A stretch of DNA of 10,988 nucleotides from an uncultured Mollicutes bacterium (GTDB lineage Bacteria; Bacillota_I; Bacilli_A; Acholeplasmatales; Anaeroplasmataceae). A program made the position numbers and the translations under genes. The stretch covers positions 1-10,988 of the forward strand of contig URFB01000025.1 of NCBI GenBank assembly GCA_900547045.1. The letters run 5' to 3'. Positions 1-6,607 of the stretch are shown piece by piece. Position 1 is the first letter of the stretch. The number at the start of each line of letters is the position of its first letter. The notes below the pieces were generated by a model. It did no database searches. It was given only the letters and a program-made list of their open reading frames with translations, and had not been told where the DNA came from.

Positions 1-1
1 A

Positions 2-1540
2 AATGTATTCCCTGTTCCAGATGGAGATACAGGAACTAATATGAAAATGACAATGATGACAGGTGTTAAGGAAATGACTGCCTGCGAATCTTCATCAATT
101 GTTGATATTGCAAAGAAACTACAACGTGGCCTATTAATGGGAGCGAGAGGAAATTCTGGAGTTATTCTATCTCAATTTTTCCGTGGAATTTATGTAAGCC
201 TTAAGGAAATGACTGAAAATGAAATTTCTGTTGACGCCTTTATTGATTGCCTATGCTCTGGTAAGGATGTAGCCTATAAGGCCGTTATGGAGCCAATTGA
301 AGGTACAATTTTAACTGTTGTTCGTGAGTCTGCTGAATTTGTTGCTAGCAAGAAGGGACAAATCGGCTCATTTGAGGAGCTATTTGAGCTTTATTTAACT
401 CAAGCAAGAAAGTCTTTATCAAATACACCTAATTTACTTCCTGATTTAAAGGAAGCTGGCGTAGTTGATAGTGGTGGTGCTGGTTTTATTAAGGTTATCG
501 AAGGAATGGAAATGGCTATTCACGGTGTTATGCTTGAATCAAATGATTCACAGGCTGCAGGTGAGCAATCAGCTCAAGCTAAGGTTTCTGGTGATATTAA
601 ATATGGATATTGTACAGAATTCATTATTGAGCTTAAGGATGATGCTAACTTCCAGGAGTCAGATTTAAGAAGTCCACTTTCTGTAATGGGTGATTCCTTA
701 GTTCTTGTTCATGATGATGGTCTTGTAAAGGTTCATGTTCATGTTAATAAGCCTGGTCAGGTTCTTGAATTAGCTCAAAATTTTGGCGAATTTGTTAAAA
801 TTAAGGTTGAAAATATGCGTCTTCAGCATTCTGAAATTATTAATGCTAAGGAAGAAAAGCCTGTTGTACAGGAAAAGAAGAAGTTCGCACTTGTAGCTGT
901 ATGCTTCGGAGAGGGTATTAAGCAAACATTTACTGATTTAGGTGTTGATTATATCATTGATGGTGGTCAAACAATGAATCCTTCAACTGACGAATTTGTT
1001 AAGGCTGTAAAAGCATGCAATGCAGAAAATATTATTATCATTCCAAATAATGGCAATGTAATTTTAAGTGCTGAGCAATCTACAAAGCTTTGTGATGATG
1101 TAAATATTAAGGTATTAAAGGCTAAGACAATTGCTCAAGGCTATGCATCATTAATGGCATTTGATTCTCAAAATGATTTAGACACTAATTATGATGATAT
1201 GACAGAGGCTATTTCTAATGTTCAAACAGGTGAAGTAACCTACGCTGTTCGTGATACTGAAATTAAGGGCGTTAAGATTAAGGCTGGCGACTACATGGGT
1301 ATTTGTAATGGTGAAATCGTTGTTTCTGTAAAAGAAAGATTAGACGCTACTAAGATTTTATTAGATAAGTGTATTAATGAGGATTCCTCAATTGTTACAA
1401 TCTTCCGTGGTGTTGGTACTCCTGATGATGAGGTTGAAGAGCTAAAGGCTCATTGTACTGAGCTTAATGAGGATGTAGAGGTTGAGGTTATTGATGGTAA
1501 CCAAGACATCTATTCATACATTATCTCTATTGAGGCTTAA
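2..1540 (+). CDS. fakA: Fatty acid kinase catalytic subunit FakA (YloV/DAK2 family), 5' end cut by window edge
   Basis: FakA phosphorylates fatty acids held by a FakB carrier, giving acyl-phosphate for phospholipid synthesis in the cytoplasm (family knowledge). The frame is open from base 2, and its first visible residues are the nucleotide/Mg-binding DhaL motif NVFPVPDGDTGTNM, so the Met codon at 41 is internal and the true start lies upstream, probably about 30 residues away. Further family blocks are GARGNSGVILSQFFRG, EPIEGTILTVVRE and EAGVVDSGGAGF in the kinase domain. GDSLVLVHDDGLVKVHVH and the run ending ENMRLQHSE lie in the middle domain, and the C-terminal part carries IPNNGNVILSAEQ. 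512 residues are visible; the family is usually about 550. An intrinsic terminator follows 17 bases after the stop. Being next to recG and plsX matches the Bacillus yloV region. FakA is the most likely name; a generic DAK2 protein is the alternative. Confidence 0.93.
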   Translation, partial: NVFPVPDGDTGTNMKMTMMTGVKEMTACESSSIVDIAKKLQRGLLMGARGNSGVILSQFFRGIYVSLKEMTENEISVDAFIDCLCSGKDVAYKAVMEPIEGTILTVVRESAEFVASKKGQIGSFEELFELYLTQARKSLSNTPNLLPDLKEAGVVDSGGAGFIKVIEGMEMAIHGVMLESNDSQAAGEQSAQAKVSGDIKYGYCTEFIIELKDDANFQESDLRSPLSVMGDSLVLVHDDGLVKVHVHVNKPGQVLELAQNFGEFVKIKVENMRLQHSEIINAKEEKPVVQEKKKFALVAVCFGEGIKQTFTDLGVDYIIDGGQTMNPSTDEFVKAVKACNAENIIIIPNNGNVILSAEQSTKLCDDVNIKVLKAKTIAQGYASLMAFDSQNDLDTNYDDMTEAISNVQTGEVTYAVRDTEIKGVKIKAGDYMGICNGEIVVSVKERLDATKILLDKCINEDSSIVTIFRGVGTPDDEVEELKAHCTELNEDVEVEVIDGNQDIYSYIISIEA

Positions 1541-1557
1541 TTAAGCAAGATTAATAT
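1530..1557 (+). promoter_or_regulatory. Possible weak promoter for recG
   Basis: TTGAGG (1530-1535), a 16-base spacer and TAATAT (1552-1557) resemble a sigma-A promoter. A transcript starting near 1564 would lack the left arm of the fakA terminator and so escape it. The hexamers are imperfect and such matches are common in AT-rich DNA, so this is a suggestion only. Confidence 0.2.
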
Positions 1558-1588
1558 AGGTTGGAGATTTCCAACCTTTATTTATTTT
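1558..1588 (+). terminator. Intrinsic terminator after fakA
   Basis: A perfect 8-bp stem (1558-1565 AGGTTGGA with 1570-1577 TCCAACCT) has a GATT loop and is followed by TTATTTATTTT. It ends one base before the recG Shine-Dalgarno, so fakA and recG are probably separate transcription units or are joined only by read-through. Confidence 0.8.
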
Positions 1589-1600
1589 AGGAGGGATAAA

Positions 1601-1915
1601 ATGATTGATATTAAGGATAGCATTAGCACCCTAAAGGGTGTTGGCAAAAAAACTGTGGAAAAATTTAATGGGGCTAATATTTATACAATCAGGGATCTAT
1701 TGCTATATCCTCCTAAAAAATATAATTGCTTGGATATTTTGGAGCCAAGTGATGAAAATGATGGCTTAGATTTTGTTGTAGAGGGCTATATTTCCTCGCA
1801 AATTATTATTAGAAAAATTCGTAATTCAATTGATAATATTATTTTTTATTTTCAAACAAAAACAAAAAAAATATTTGCAAAAGCAGTAACAACAATTGGC
1901 GATAAGGCTATTTAA
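1601..1915 (+). pseudogene. recG: recG, N-terminal fragment before a frameshift
   Basis: This is the start of the ATP-dependent branch-migration helicase RecG, which remodels stalled forks and Holliday junctions. ATG 1601 has a strong ribosome binding site, AGGAGGG at 1589-1595. The 104 residues cover the N-terminal helix-hairpin-helix-like part (LKGVGKKTVEKF, then the block around LLLYPPKKY that RecG proteins share) and the first strands of the wedge (OB-fold) domain. The frame stops at TAA 1913-1915 in the middle of the wedge domain. The rest of RecG continues in another frame (see the 1936-3603 entry). One missing base between about 1906 and 1912 explains the break: restoring a T would read ...GDKA-YLKFSLKKG, which matches the wedge region of Bacillus RecG as I remember it (...YLKKKLSLG). 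A true mutation and a sequencing or assembly error cannot be told apart here. Confidence 0.85.
1903..1915 (+). other. recG: Frameshift site within recG
   Basis: The upstream frame hits TAA at 1913-1915. The downstream frame is closed by TAA at 1903-1905 and open from 1906. The change of frame must therefore lie between 1906 and 1912, and it equals the loss of one base (or gain of two). No slippery heptamer lies in the right phase. The nearest homopolymers are A8 at 1864-1871 and A7 at 1926-1932, both outside the interval. A weak hairpin, TTCCTT/AAGGAA (1920-1925 with 1931-1936), lies just downstream. Confidence 0.85.
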
Positions 1916-1935
1916 AATTTTCCTTAAAAAAAGGA

Positions 1936-3603
1936 ATGCATCTAAAAATTTTTGGCTCTTATAAGGCCTTAAACAACAGCTTTTCATTTAAGGAAATAGT
2001 TAGCGATGATATGAAAAATATAGTTCCTATTTATGGAATTAAGGATATCAGTGATAGTCTTGTTTTAAAGCTTGTTGAGGCTATTTTCAAGGATATTCCG
2101 AGCTTTAAGGAAACCTTACCTAATGAGCTTTTAGTAAAATATCATCTTTTAGGAATAAATGAATTTTTAAGATTTTTGCATTTTCCTTCCTCTAAAGAGG
2201 ATATAAAAAATGTTATTAGAAGGAAAAAATATGTAACATATTTTAATTATGCCATCAAGCTTGAGGCTTTATCGCTTCTTGTTGTGGATAATTCTAAAAA
2301 GCCTAAGGAAGCATATAAGGATAAGCTACTTGAATTTGTTAATAATCTTCCGTATGAGCTTACCTCAAGCCAAAAGGAGGCTATTAATCAAATTGTAGCT
2401 GATTCTAAAAGACCATATGTAATGAACCGTTTAATTCAGGGCGATGTAGGAAGTGGAAAAACCCTAGTTGCGATTGTGGCAATCTTAATTAATATGCTAA
2501 ATGGCTATCAATCAATCATGATGGCCCCAACTGAAATTCTTGTGAATCAGCATTTTAAAAGCATTAGTGAAGCTTTAAAGGACTATAATCCTAATGTTGT
2601 CGCTCTAACATCCTCCTTAGCTACATTTAAAAGAGATAAAATAATAAGAGATTTAGAGCATGGGAGAATTGATATCTTAGTTACAACTCAATCAGCCCTG
2701 TATCACAATATTCATTATAAAAAATTAGGACTTTTAATTATTGATGAGCAGCATCGCTTTGGAGTAAATGATAGACAAAAGATATTACTAGAATATCCTC
2801 ATACCGATGCAATCTATTTATCTGCGACACCTATTCCAAGAACCTTAGGTCTTGTAAAATTTGCGGATATGGATATTTCATCTATGACCCAAAAGCCTAG
2901 CAGTAGAAAAAAAGTTACAACTAAATTATATTCAATTAATGATTTAGATGATGTTTATTCTAACCTAGAATCTAGAATTGGACGCTCTGAGCAGGCCTTT
3001 TGTGTTGGTGCTTTAATTGAGGGCGATAATTATCTAGATTTAGCAACAATCAAAGAAATGCTAATGAATAATGTTAAGGGGGCTAAGGTTGAGATTATGC
3101 ACGGGGCTTTAGCTAGCGCTGATAAGCAAAGAATAATGATTGATTTTATTAATAAACAATTCAATATTTTAGTTTCTACAACAGTAATTGAGGTAGGAAT
3201 TGATGTTAAAAACGCTACAGGGATTTATATTTTTAATGCCGAGCGCTTTGGTATGTCTACTCTTCACCAATTAAGAGGTCGTGTTGGAAGAAATGATAAG
3301 GAAGCCTTTTGTGCTTTAATTAGTAATGATCCTAATAATGAAAGATTAAAAATATTAGAAACGACAGATGATTGCTTCAAGCTGGCTGAATATGACCTAA
3401 AGCTTAGGGGACCAGGAGAATTTTTAGGTGAGGCTCAAAGTGGCTTTTTAAGTCTTGATTTTGAAACGGATTATAAAATTTATCGCTTTGCATCAGATGA
3501 TGCTAGGCAATATGTGGATAATTATCGAAATGGCCAAGAGATAACCCCTCATGCTTTAAAATTAATTGAGGAAACGCTAAATAAAAAAGCGAAATTAAAC
3601 TAG
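1936..3603 (+). CDS. recG: RecG helicase, C-terminal part (helicase core), downstream of frameshift
   Basis: This frame encodes the bulk of RecG. The first 25 or so residues finish the wedge domain, followed by the two SF2 helicase domains. Visible motifs, numbered from Met 1936: TSSQKEA near 143-149, Walker A GDVGSGKT 169-176, motif II DEQH 270-273, motif III SATPIPRT 296-303, motif VI QLRGRVGR 445-452. The translocation (TRG) motif LRGPGEFLG lies at 490-498. All catalytic motifs are intact. Homology extends upstream of ATG 1936 to base 1906 (GYLKFSLKKG), so this ATG is not a natural start. Its only Shine-Dalgarno-like bases, AAGG, sit one base away, too close to work well, and are part of a weak hairpin. 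Joined to the upstream fragment the protein would be about 668 residues, normal for RecG (about 680). Intact motifs suggest a very recent break or a sequence error. Confidence 0.9.
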   Translation: MHLKIFGSYKALNNSFSFKEIVSDDMKNIVPIYGIKDISDSLVLKLVEAIFKDIPSFKETLPNELLVKYHLLGINEFLRFLHFPSSKEDIKNVIRRKKYVTYFNYAIKLEALSLLVVDNSKKPKEAYKDKLLEFVNNLPYELTSSQKEAINQIVADSKRPYVMNRLIQGDVGSGKTLVAIVAILINMLNGYQSIMMAPTEILVNQHFKSISEALKDYNPNVVALTSSLATFKRDKIIRDLEHGRIDILVTTQSALYHNIHYKKLGLLIIDEQHRFGVNDRQKILLEYPHTDAIYLSATPIPRTLGLVKFADMDISSMTQKPSSRKKVTTKLYSINDLDDVYSNLESRIGRSEQAFCVGALIEGDNYLDLATIKEMLMNNVKGAKVEIMHGALASADKQRIMIDFINKQFNILVSTTVIEVGIDVKNATGIYIFNAERFGMSTLHQLRGRVGRNDKEAFCALISNDPNNERLKILETTDDCFKLAEYDLKLRGPGEFLGEAQSGFLSLDFETDYKIYRFASDDARQYVDNYRNGQEITPHALKLIEETLNKKAKLN

Positions 3604-3620
3604 GAAAAAGACAACAATAA

Positions 3621-3629
3621 TGCTATAAT
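3621..3629 (+). promoter_or_regulatory. Extended -10 promoter upstream of plsX
   Basis: TGCTATAAT is a perfect extended -10 (TGnTATAAT). The bases 17 upstream (3601-3606) do not resemble TTGACA, which is tolerated at extended -10 promoters. The predicted start near 3636 gives a leader of about 20 bases before the plsX ATG. It would drive plsX-rnc and possibly the genes beyond. No FapR-type operator palindrome is visible around it. Confidence 0.6.
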
Positions 3630-3656
3630 TGAAGAGAAATGAAAGGCAGTGATTCT

Positions 3657-4670
3657 ATGATTAAAATTGCAATAGACGCTATGGGTGGCGATTATTTATG
3701 CCAAACTACGGTTCCTGCTTGTATGGAAGCTGTAAAGGAATTTAAGGACTTAGAGCTTGTTTTATATGGTGATGAAAATAAAATTAAGCCTCTTTTAACC
3801 AATAGTGAAAGAATTACAATTGTTCATACTGAAAAATTTGTTGATATGGGTGAGCATAATCCTGTAAGCTATATTAGAAGAAATAAGGATGCATCCTTAT
3901 GTATGGCGATGCAATCGGCTCATGATGGCGAGACGCAGGCGGTTGTAAGTGCTGGTCCAACACAATGTGTCGTTTGTGGTGCTCATTTAATTATTCGTAA
4001 GCTTAAGCAGGTAGGAAGAGTTGGCCTTTGTCCAATTGTTCCTTCATATGATAAAAAGGGAAGATTAATGCTTGATGTAGGAGCTAATGTTGAGCTTCGT
4101 CCTGAGCATATTCGTGACTTAGCTTATTTTGCTACTACCATTTCACGTGAAATTCTCCACGTTGAAAATCCTAAGGTTGGCTTATTAAATATTGGTACTG
4201 AGCCTGGTAAGGGCCGTGAGGTTGACCAAGAAACCTATAAGCTTCTTGAGGAAGACTCTTTAATTAATTTTTATGGTAATGTTGAAGCTAAGGATATTCT
4301 TACAAGCCCATGCGATATTTTTGTTACAGATGGCTTTACAGGTAATATGGTTTTAAAAACCGTTGAGGGTACTGCTAAAGCAATGGGTGATATGCTTAAG
4401 CAGGAGATTAAATCAAGCCTTGGTGGTGTAATTGGCTATCTATTTATGCATAAGGCGCTAAAGCGCTTTAAAAAACGTCTTGATTCATCTGAGGTTGGTG
4501 GAGCTATGATTGTTGGTGTACCAGTACCAGTTGTAAAGGCCCATGGAAGCTCAAATGCCTATGCCTTTAAAAATGCTATCCGTCAGGCTCGAATGATGGT
4601 TGAAACGGATTTAATTAATAAGGTAATATCTAATTTACCGAAGAAGGATGAAGAGAATGAAGCACTATAG
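3657..4670 (+). CDS. plsX: Phosphate acyltransferase PlsX
   Basis: PlsX interconverts acyl-ACP and acyl-phosphate; acyl-phosphate is the donor for PlsY, the first acyltransferase of phosphatidic acid synthesis. ATG 3657 is chosen because the protein then starts MIKIAIDAMGGD, the standard PlsX N-terminus, with GAAAGG at 3641-3646 as ribosome binding site; ATG 3639 would add six residues unlike the family and lacks a site. Other family blocks are GEHNPVSYIRRNKDASLC, LDVGANVELRPEHI, NIGTEPGKGREV, INFYGNVEA, TDGFTGNMVLKTVEGTA and the C-terminal VPVVKAHGSSNAYAFKNAI. Length is 337 residues, as usual. One oddity is SAGPTQ where many PlsX proteins have SAGNTG. The end overlaps rnc by 14 bases. The fabD, fabG and acpP genes often found between plsX and rnc in Bacillus are missing. 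Confidence 0.95.
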   Translation: MIKIAIDAMGGDYLCQTTVPACMEAVKEFKDLELVLYGDENKIKPLLTNSERITIVHTEKFVDMGEHNPVSYIRRNKDASLCMAMQSAHDGETQAVVSAGPTQCVVCGAHLIIRKLKQVGRVGLCPIVPSYDKKGRLMLDVGANVELRPEHIRDLAYFATTISREILHVENPKVGLLNIGTEPGKGREVDQETYKLLEEDSLINFYGNVEAKDILTSPCDIFVTDGFTGNMVLKTVEGTAKAMGDMLKQEIKSSLGGVIGYLFMHKALKRFKKRLDSSEVGGAMIVGVPVPVVKAHGSSNAYAFKNAIRQARMMVETDLINKVISNLPKKDEENEAL

Positions 4671-5331
4671 TGAACTTGAAAATAAGCTAGGCGTGGAATT
4701 TAAGGATAAGTCTATTTTAATTGAGGCTTTAACTCATAGCTCATATGGAAATGAGCATAATTGTCCCTTTAACGAGCGTCTTGAATTCCTAGGAGACGCC
4801 GTCTTAGAGCTTTCAATGTCTAAATATTTAATTTCTAAATATCAGATGGCCGAGGGTGATATGACTAAGCGTAGAGCTCAGGCTGTTCGTGAGGAGGCCC
4901 TAGATATTTACGCAGCTCATCTAGATCTTCCAAGCTATTTGTATTTAGGACGAGGCGAGGAAATGACCGGTGGGAGAGCTCGTAAGGCCGTTATAGCTGA
5001 TGCCTTTGAGGCCGTTTTAGGAGCAGTATTTAAGGAATTTGGCTTTGACAAGGCTTACGAGGTTTTTTCACGAATTGTTATTCCTTATATTGATGAGGTC
5101 GTATCAATTAAGGATTTTAAAACAATTTTACAGGAAGAGGTTCAAGCAGATAAGCGAAGCCTTTCCTATCGTATTATAAAGGAAGAGGGACCTGCCCATG
5201 ATAAGGTCTTTACAGCAGAGGTTTTAATGGATGGAAATCTCATTATGGGCTGTGGTGTTGGTAAAACGAAAAAGGATGCCGAGCAGGAGGCTGCAAGACA
5301 GGCTCTTTTAAAGAAGGCCTACACAAAGTAG
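4657..5331 (+). CDS. rnc: Ribonuclease III
   Basis: This endonuclease cuts double-stranded RNA and is used in rRNA maturation and mRNA turnover; it acts as a dimer with Mg. The catalytic domain (about 1-150) carries the signature NERLEFLGD (39-47) with acidic residues E43 and D47, and IADAFEAVLGA with D115 and E118, all four metal-site residues being present. The double-stranded-RNA-binding domain follows (about 153-222), starting DFKTILQEEVQ and ending with the basic helix around GKTKKDAEQEAARQALLKK. Length is 224 residues, typical. ATG 4657 is preferred over the in-frame ATG 4648 because AAGAAGG (4641-4647) sits nine bases before 4657 but touches 4648. It overlaps the end of plsX, so translation is probably coupled. 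Confidence 0.95.
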   Translation: MKHYSELENKLGVEFKDKSILIEALTHSSYGNEHNCPFNERLEFLGDAVLELSMSKYLISKYQMAEGDMTKRRAQAVREEALDIYAAHLDLPSYLYLGRGEEMTGGRARKAVIADAFEAVLGAVFKEFGFDKAYEVFSRIVIPYIDEVVSIKDFKTILQEEVQADKRSLSYRIIKEEGPAHDKVFTAEVLMDGNLIMGCGVGKTKKDAEQEAARQALLKKAYTK

Positions 5332-5351
5332 AGAAATTATCATAAAATACT

Positions 5352-5358
5352 AAGGGGG
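5352..5358 (+). promoter_or_regulatory. Ribosome binding site that places the dapB start
   Basis: AAGGGGG, close to AAGGAGG, ends five bases before ATT 5364. No ATG, GTG or TTG lies in the dapB frame near it. That spacing is the main DNA-level argument for an ATT initiator. Confidence 0.6.
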
Positions 5359-5363
5359 ATATT

Positions 5364-6002
5364 ATTAATATTTTACTGCTTGGTATTGATGGTAGAATGG
5401 GGAAAAAAATATATCAAAGCCTTAAGGAATATTCTTTTAATATTACAGGTTTTGATATTTTTTCTAAAAAAAGAAATTATGTTATTACAAAAATAGAGGA
5501 TGTTAATCCGAGTGATTATGATTGGTTGGTTGATTTTTCGCAGGCTGATATTTCTAAAAAAATGACTCAATTATTTCTTGAAAATAATAAAAATGTTATC
5601 TCAGGTACAACCGGCTTAAGCTTTGATGAGCTAGATAATTTTAGAAAAATAGCCCAAAAAAGAAAGATAAAATATATTCATCGTGTTAATTTTGCCAAAA
5701 GCTTCTGTGAGTTTGAGGCCTTAGCTAAAAAAATTGCGAGTAATATGGATCATAATACCCTAATTGAGGCTCATGACGCGTCGAAATTAGATAAGCCATC
5801 AGGCTCGGCCTTAAGGCTAATGCGGATTTTAAAGCTTAAGGATGATGATGTTTTAGCAATTAGGTCAGATGAACCAACACCCTATCACTCACTTATCTCC
5901 TCTAATAAAAATGAAAGAATTATAATTACCCATCAAATACTAAATAAAAATGCCTTTGTAGAAGGATTTTTAGACTTTTTTTTGAAGGAAGCAGGTGTAT
6001 AA
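5364..6002 (+). CDS. dapB: 4-hydroxy-tetrahydrodipicolinate reductase DapB, short form, probable ATT start
   Basis: DapB reduces the product of DapA with NAD(P)H in the diaminopimelate/lysine pathway. The first ATG in frame (5397) falls inside the nucleotide-binding loop. Reading from ATT 5364 gives MNILLLGIDGRMGKK, a complete first strand plus the glycine-rich GxxGRMG loop, so ATT 5364 is the best start. Family motifs follow: VDFSQAD (56-62), SGTTGLS (80-86), VNFAKSF (108-114), then EAHDASKLDKPSG (135-147). In the last, H137 and K141 match the catalytic His159 and Lys163 of E. coli DapB, but the neighbouring second histidine is Asp138. The expected glycine-rich RxGxxxGxH stretch is replaced by RSDEPTPYHS. 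At 212 residues it is short; 240-270 is common, though shorter forms exist. It starts 32 bases after rnc and ends two bases before dnaD. A DapB family assignment is secure; normal activity is less so. Confidence 0.85.
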   Translation: MNILLLGIDGRMGKKIYQSLKEYSFNITGFDIFSKKRNYVITKIEDVNPSDYDWLVDFSQADISKKMTQLFLENNKNVISGTTGLSFDELDNFRKIAQKRKIKYIHRVNFAKSFCEFEALAKKIASNMDHNTLIEAHDASKLDKPSGSALRLMRILKLKDDDVLAIRSDEPTPYHSLISSNKNERIIITHQILNKNAFVEGFLDFFLKEAGV

Positions 6003-6004
6003 AA

Positions 6005-6607
6005 ATGCTTGAAAAGCTATACAATATGGGATGCTTAGATTATCAAAGGCTCATTAGAATGTTTTCATCTAAATTGGAGCTTTCATCAAATGCATCCTTT
6101 GTTTTAATGTCTATTTTGGACAACTATCATACTAACCCTAATATTAATTCAACTAATTTAGCTGCCTATATGGGAAAATCAAAGGCTGAGGTAGAGGAAT
6201 CTATCGTTGAGCTTTTAAATTTGGATTATATCCAAATTCAGCTTGTAATGAAAAATGGTAAATCAACTGAATCCTATAGGCTATCACCCTTTTTTATTAA
6301 GTGTGAGCGACTTTTATCTGAGCTTAAAAACGAAGAAGAGGAAAACGATATTAGGGCGATTAATTCGGTTTTAGAAGAAAATCTAAAGCGTGCCCTATCT
6401 CGTCAGGAATTAGAGCAAGTTAGTGATTGGCTTTCAGATGGTAAATCAAAAGAAGAAATTTTAGACGCAATCGACTTTGTAAAAAAAACAAAGAACTCAT
6501 TTAGGCTAGCTTCCGTTAACAAGGAATTATATAACAGCCAAAATCAAGCTCCAGCTAAGGGAAATGACATGATTACAAGTGTATTTGCACAAATGGTAAA
6601 AAGCTAA
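6005..6607 (+). CDS. dnaD: DnaD-family replication initiation/restart protein
   Basis: DnaD helps load the replicative helicase at the origin and at restarted forks in Firmicutes. The 200 residues divide into an N-terminal winged-helix region (about 10-98, with LSSNASFVLMSILDNY and the strand pair around YIQIQLVMKNGKSTESYRL), an acidic linker (107-115), and a C-terminal DnaD/DnaB_2 helical domain. The C-terminal domain runs from about 118 to 178 (LEENLKRALSRQELEQVSDWL through LASVNKELYN). The tail may contact DNA. The assignment rests on domain layout and on nth directly downstream, as in the Bacillus dnaD-nth pair. It starts two bases after dapB, with AGGTG just upstream, and its stop shares a base with the nth start. 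Confidence 0.82.
   Translation: MLEKLYNMGCLDYQRLIRMFSSKLELSSNASFVLMSILDNYHTNPNINSTNLAAYMGKSKAEVEESIVELLNLDYIQIQLVMKNGKSTESYRLSPFFIKCERLLSELKNEEEENDIRAINSVLEENLKRALSRQELEQVSDWLSDGKSKEEILDAIDFVKKTKNSFRLASVNKELYNSQNQAPAKGNDMITSVFAQMVKS

Noticed and set aside
41..43. ATG 41 as the start of fakA
   Set aside because: The frame is open upstream to the window edge, and the essential VPDGDTG motif precedes this codon.
465..668. 67-residue open frame inside fakA
   Set aside because: It lies wholly within a well-supported gene in another frame, has no ribosome binding site and no recognisable domain.
1903..1936. Programmed -1 frameshifting or slippage as the way recG is read through
   Set aside because: The only heptamer-like motif, A-TTT-AAA at 1910-1916, is in the wrong phase for the upstream frame. 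Slippage by one A at the A8 tract (1864-1871) would enter a frame that stops at 1903. The downstream hairpin is weak.
3601..3656. FapR operator upstream of plsX
   Set aside because: No palindrome resembling the FapR site is present in the 53 bases between recG and plsX.
4456..4476. Palindrome AAAGCGCTTT in plsX followed by an A-run
   Set aside because: It is inside a conserved coding segment (KALKRFKKR), is short and has no T-run, so it is not a terminator or operator.
5373..5570. 65-residue open frame on the minus strand over dapB
   Set aside because: It lies within dapB on the opposite strand, in AT-rich DNA, with no sign of coding; it is a shadow frame.
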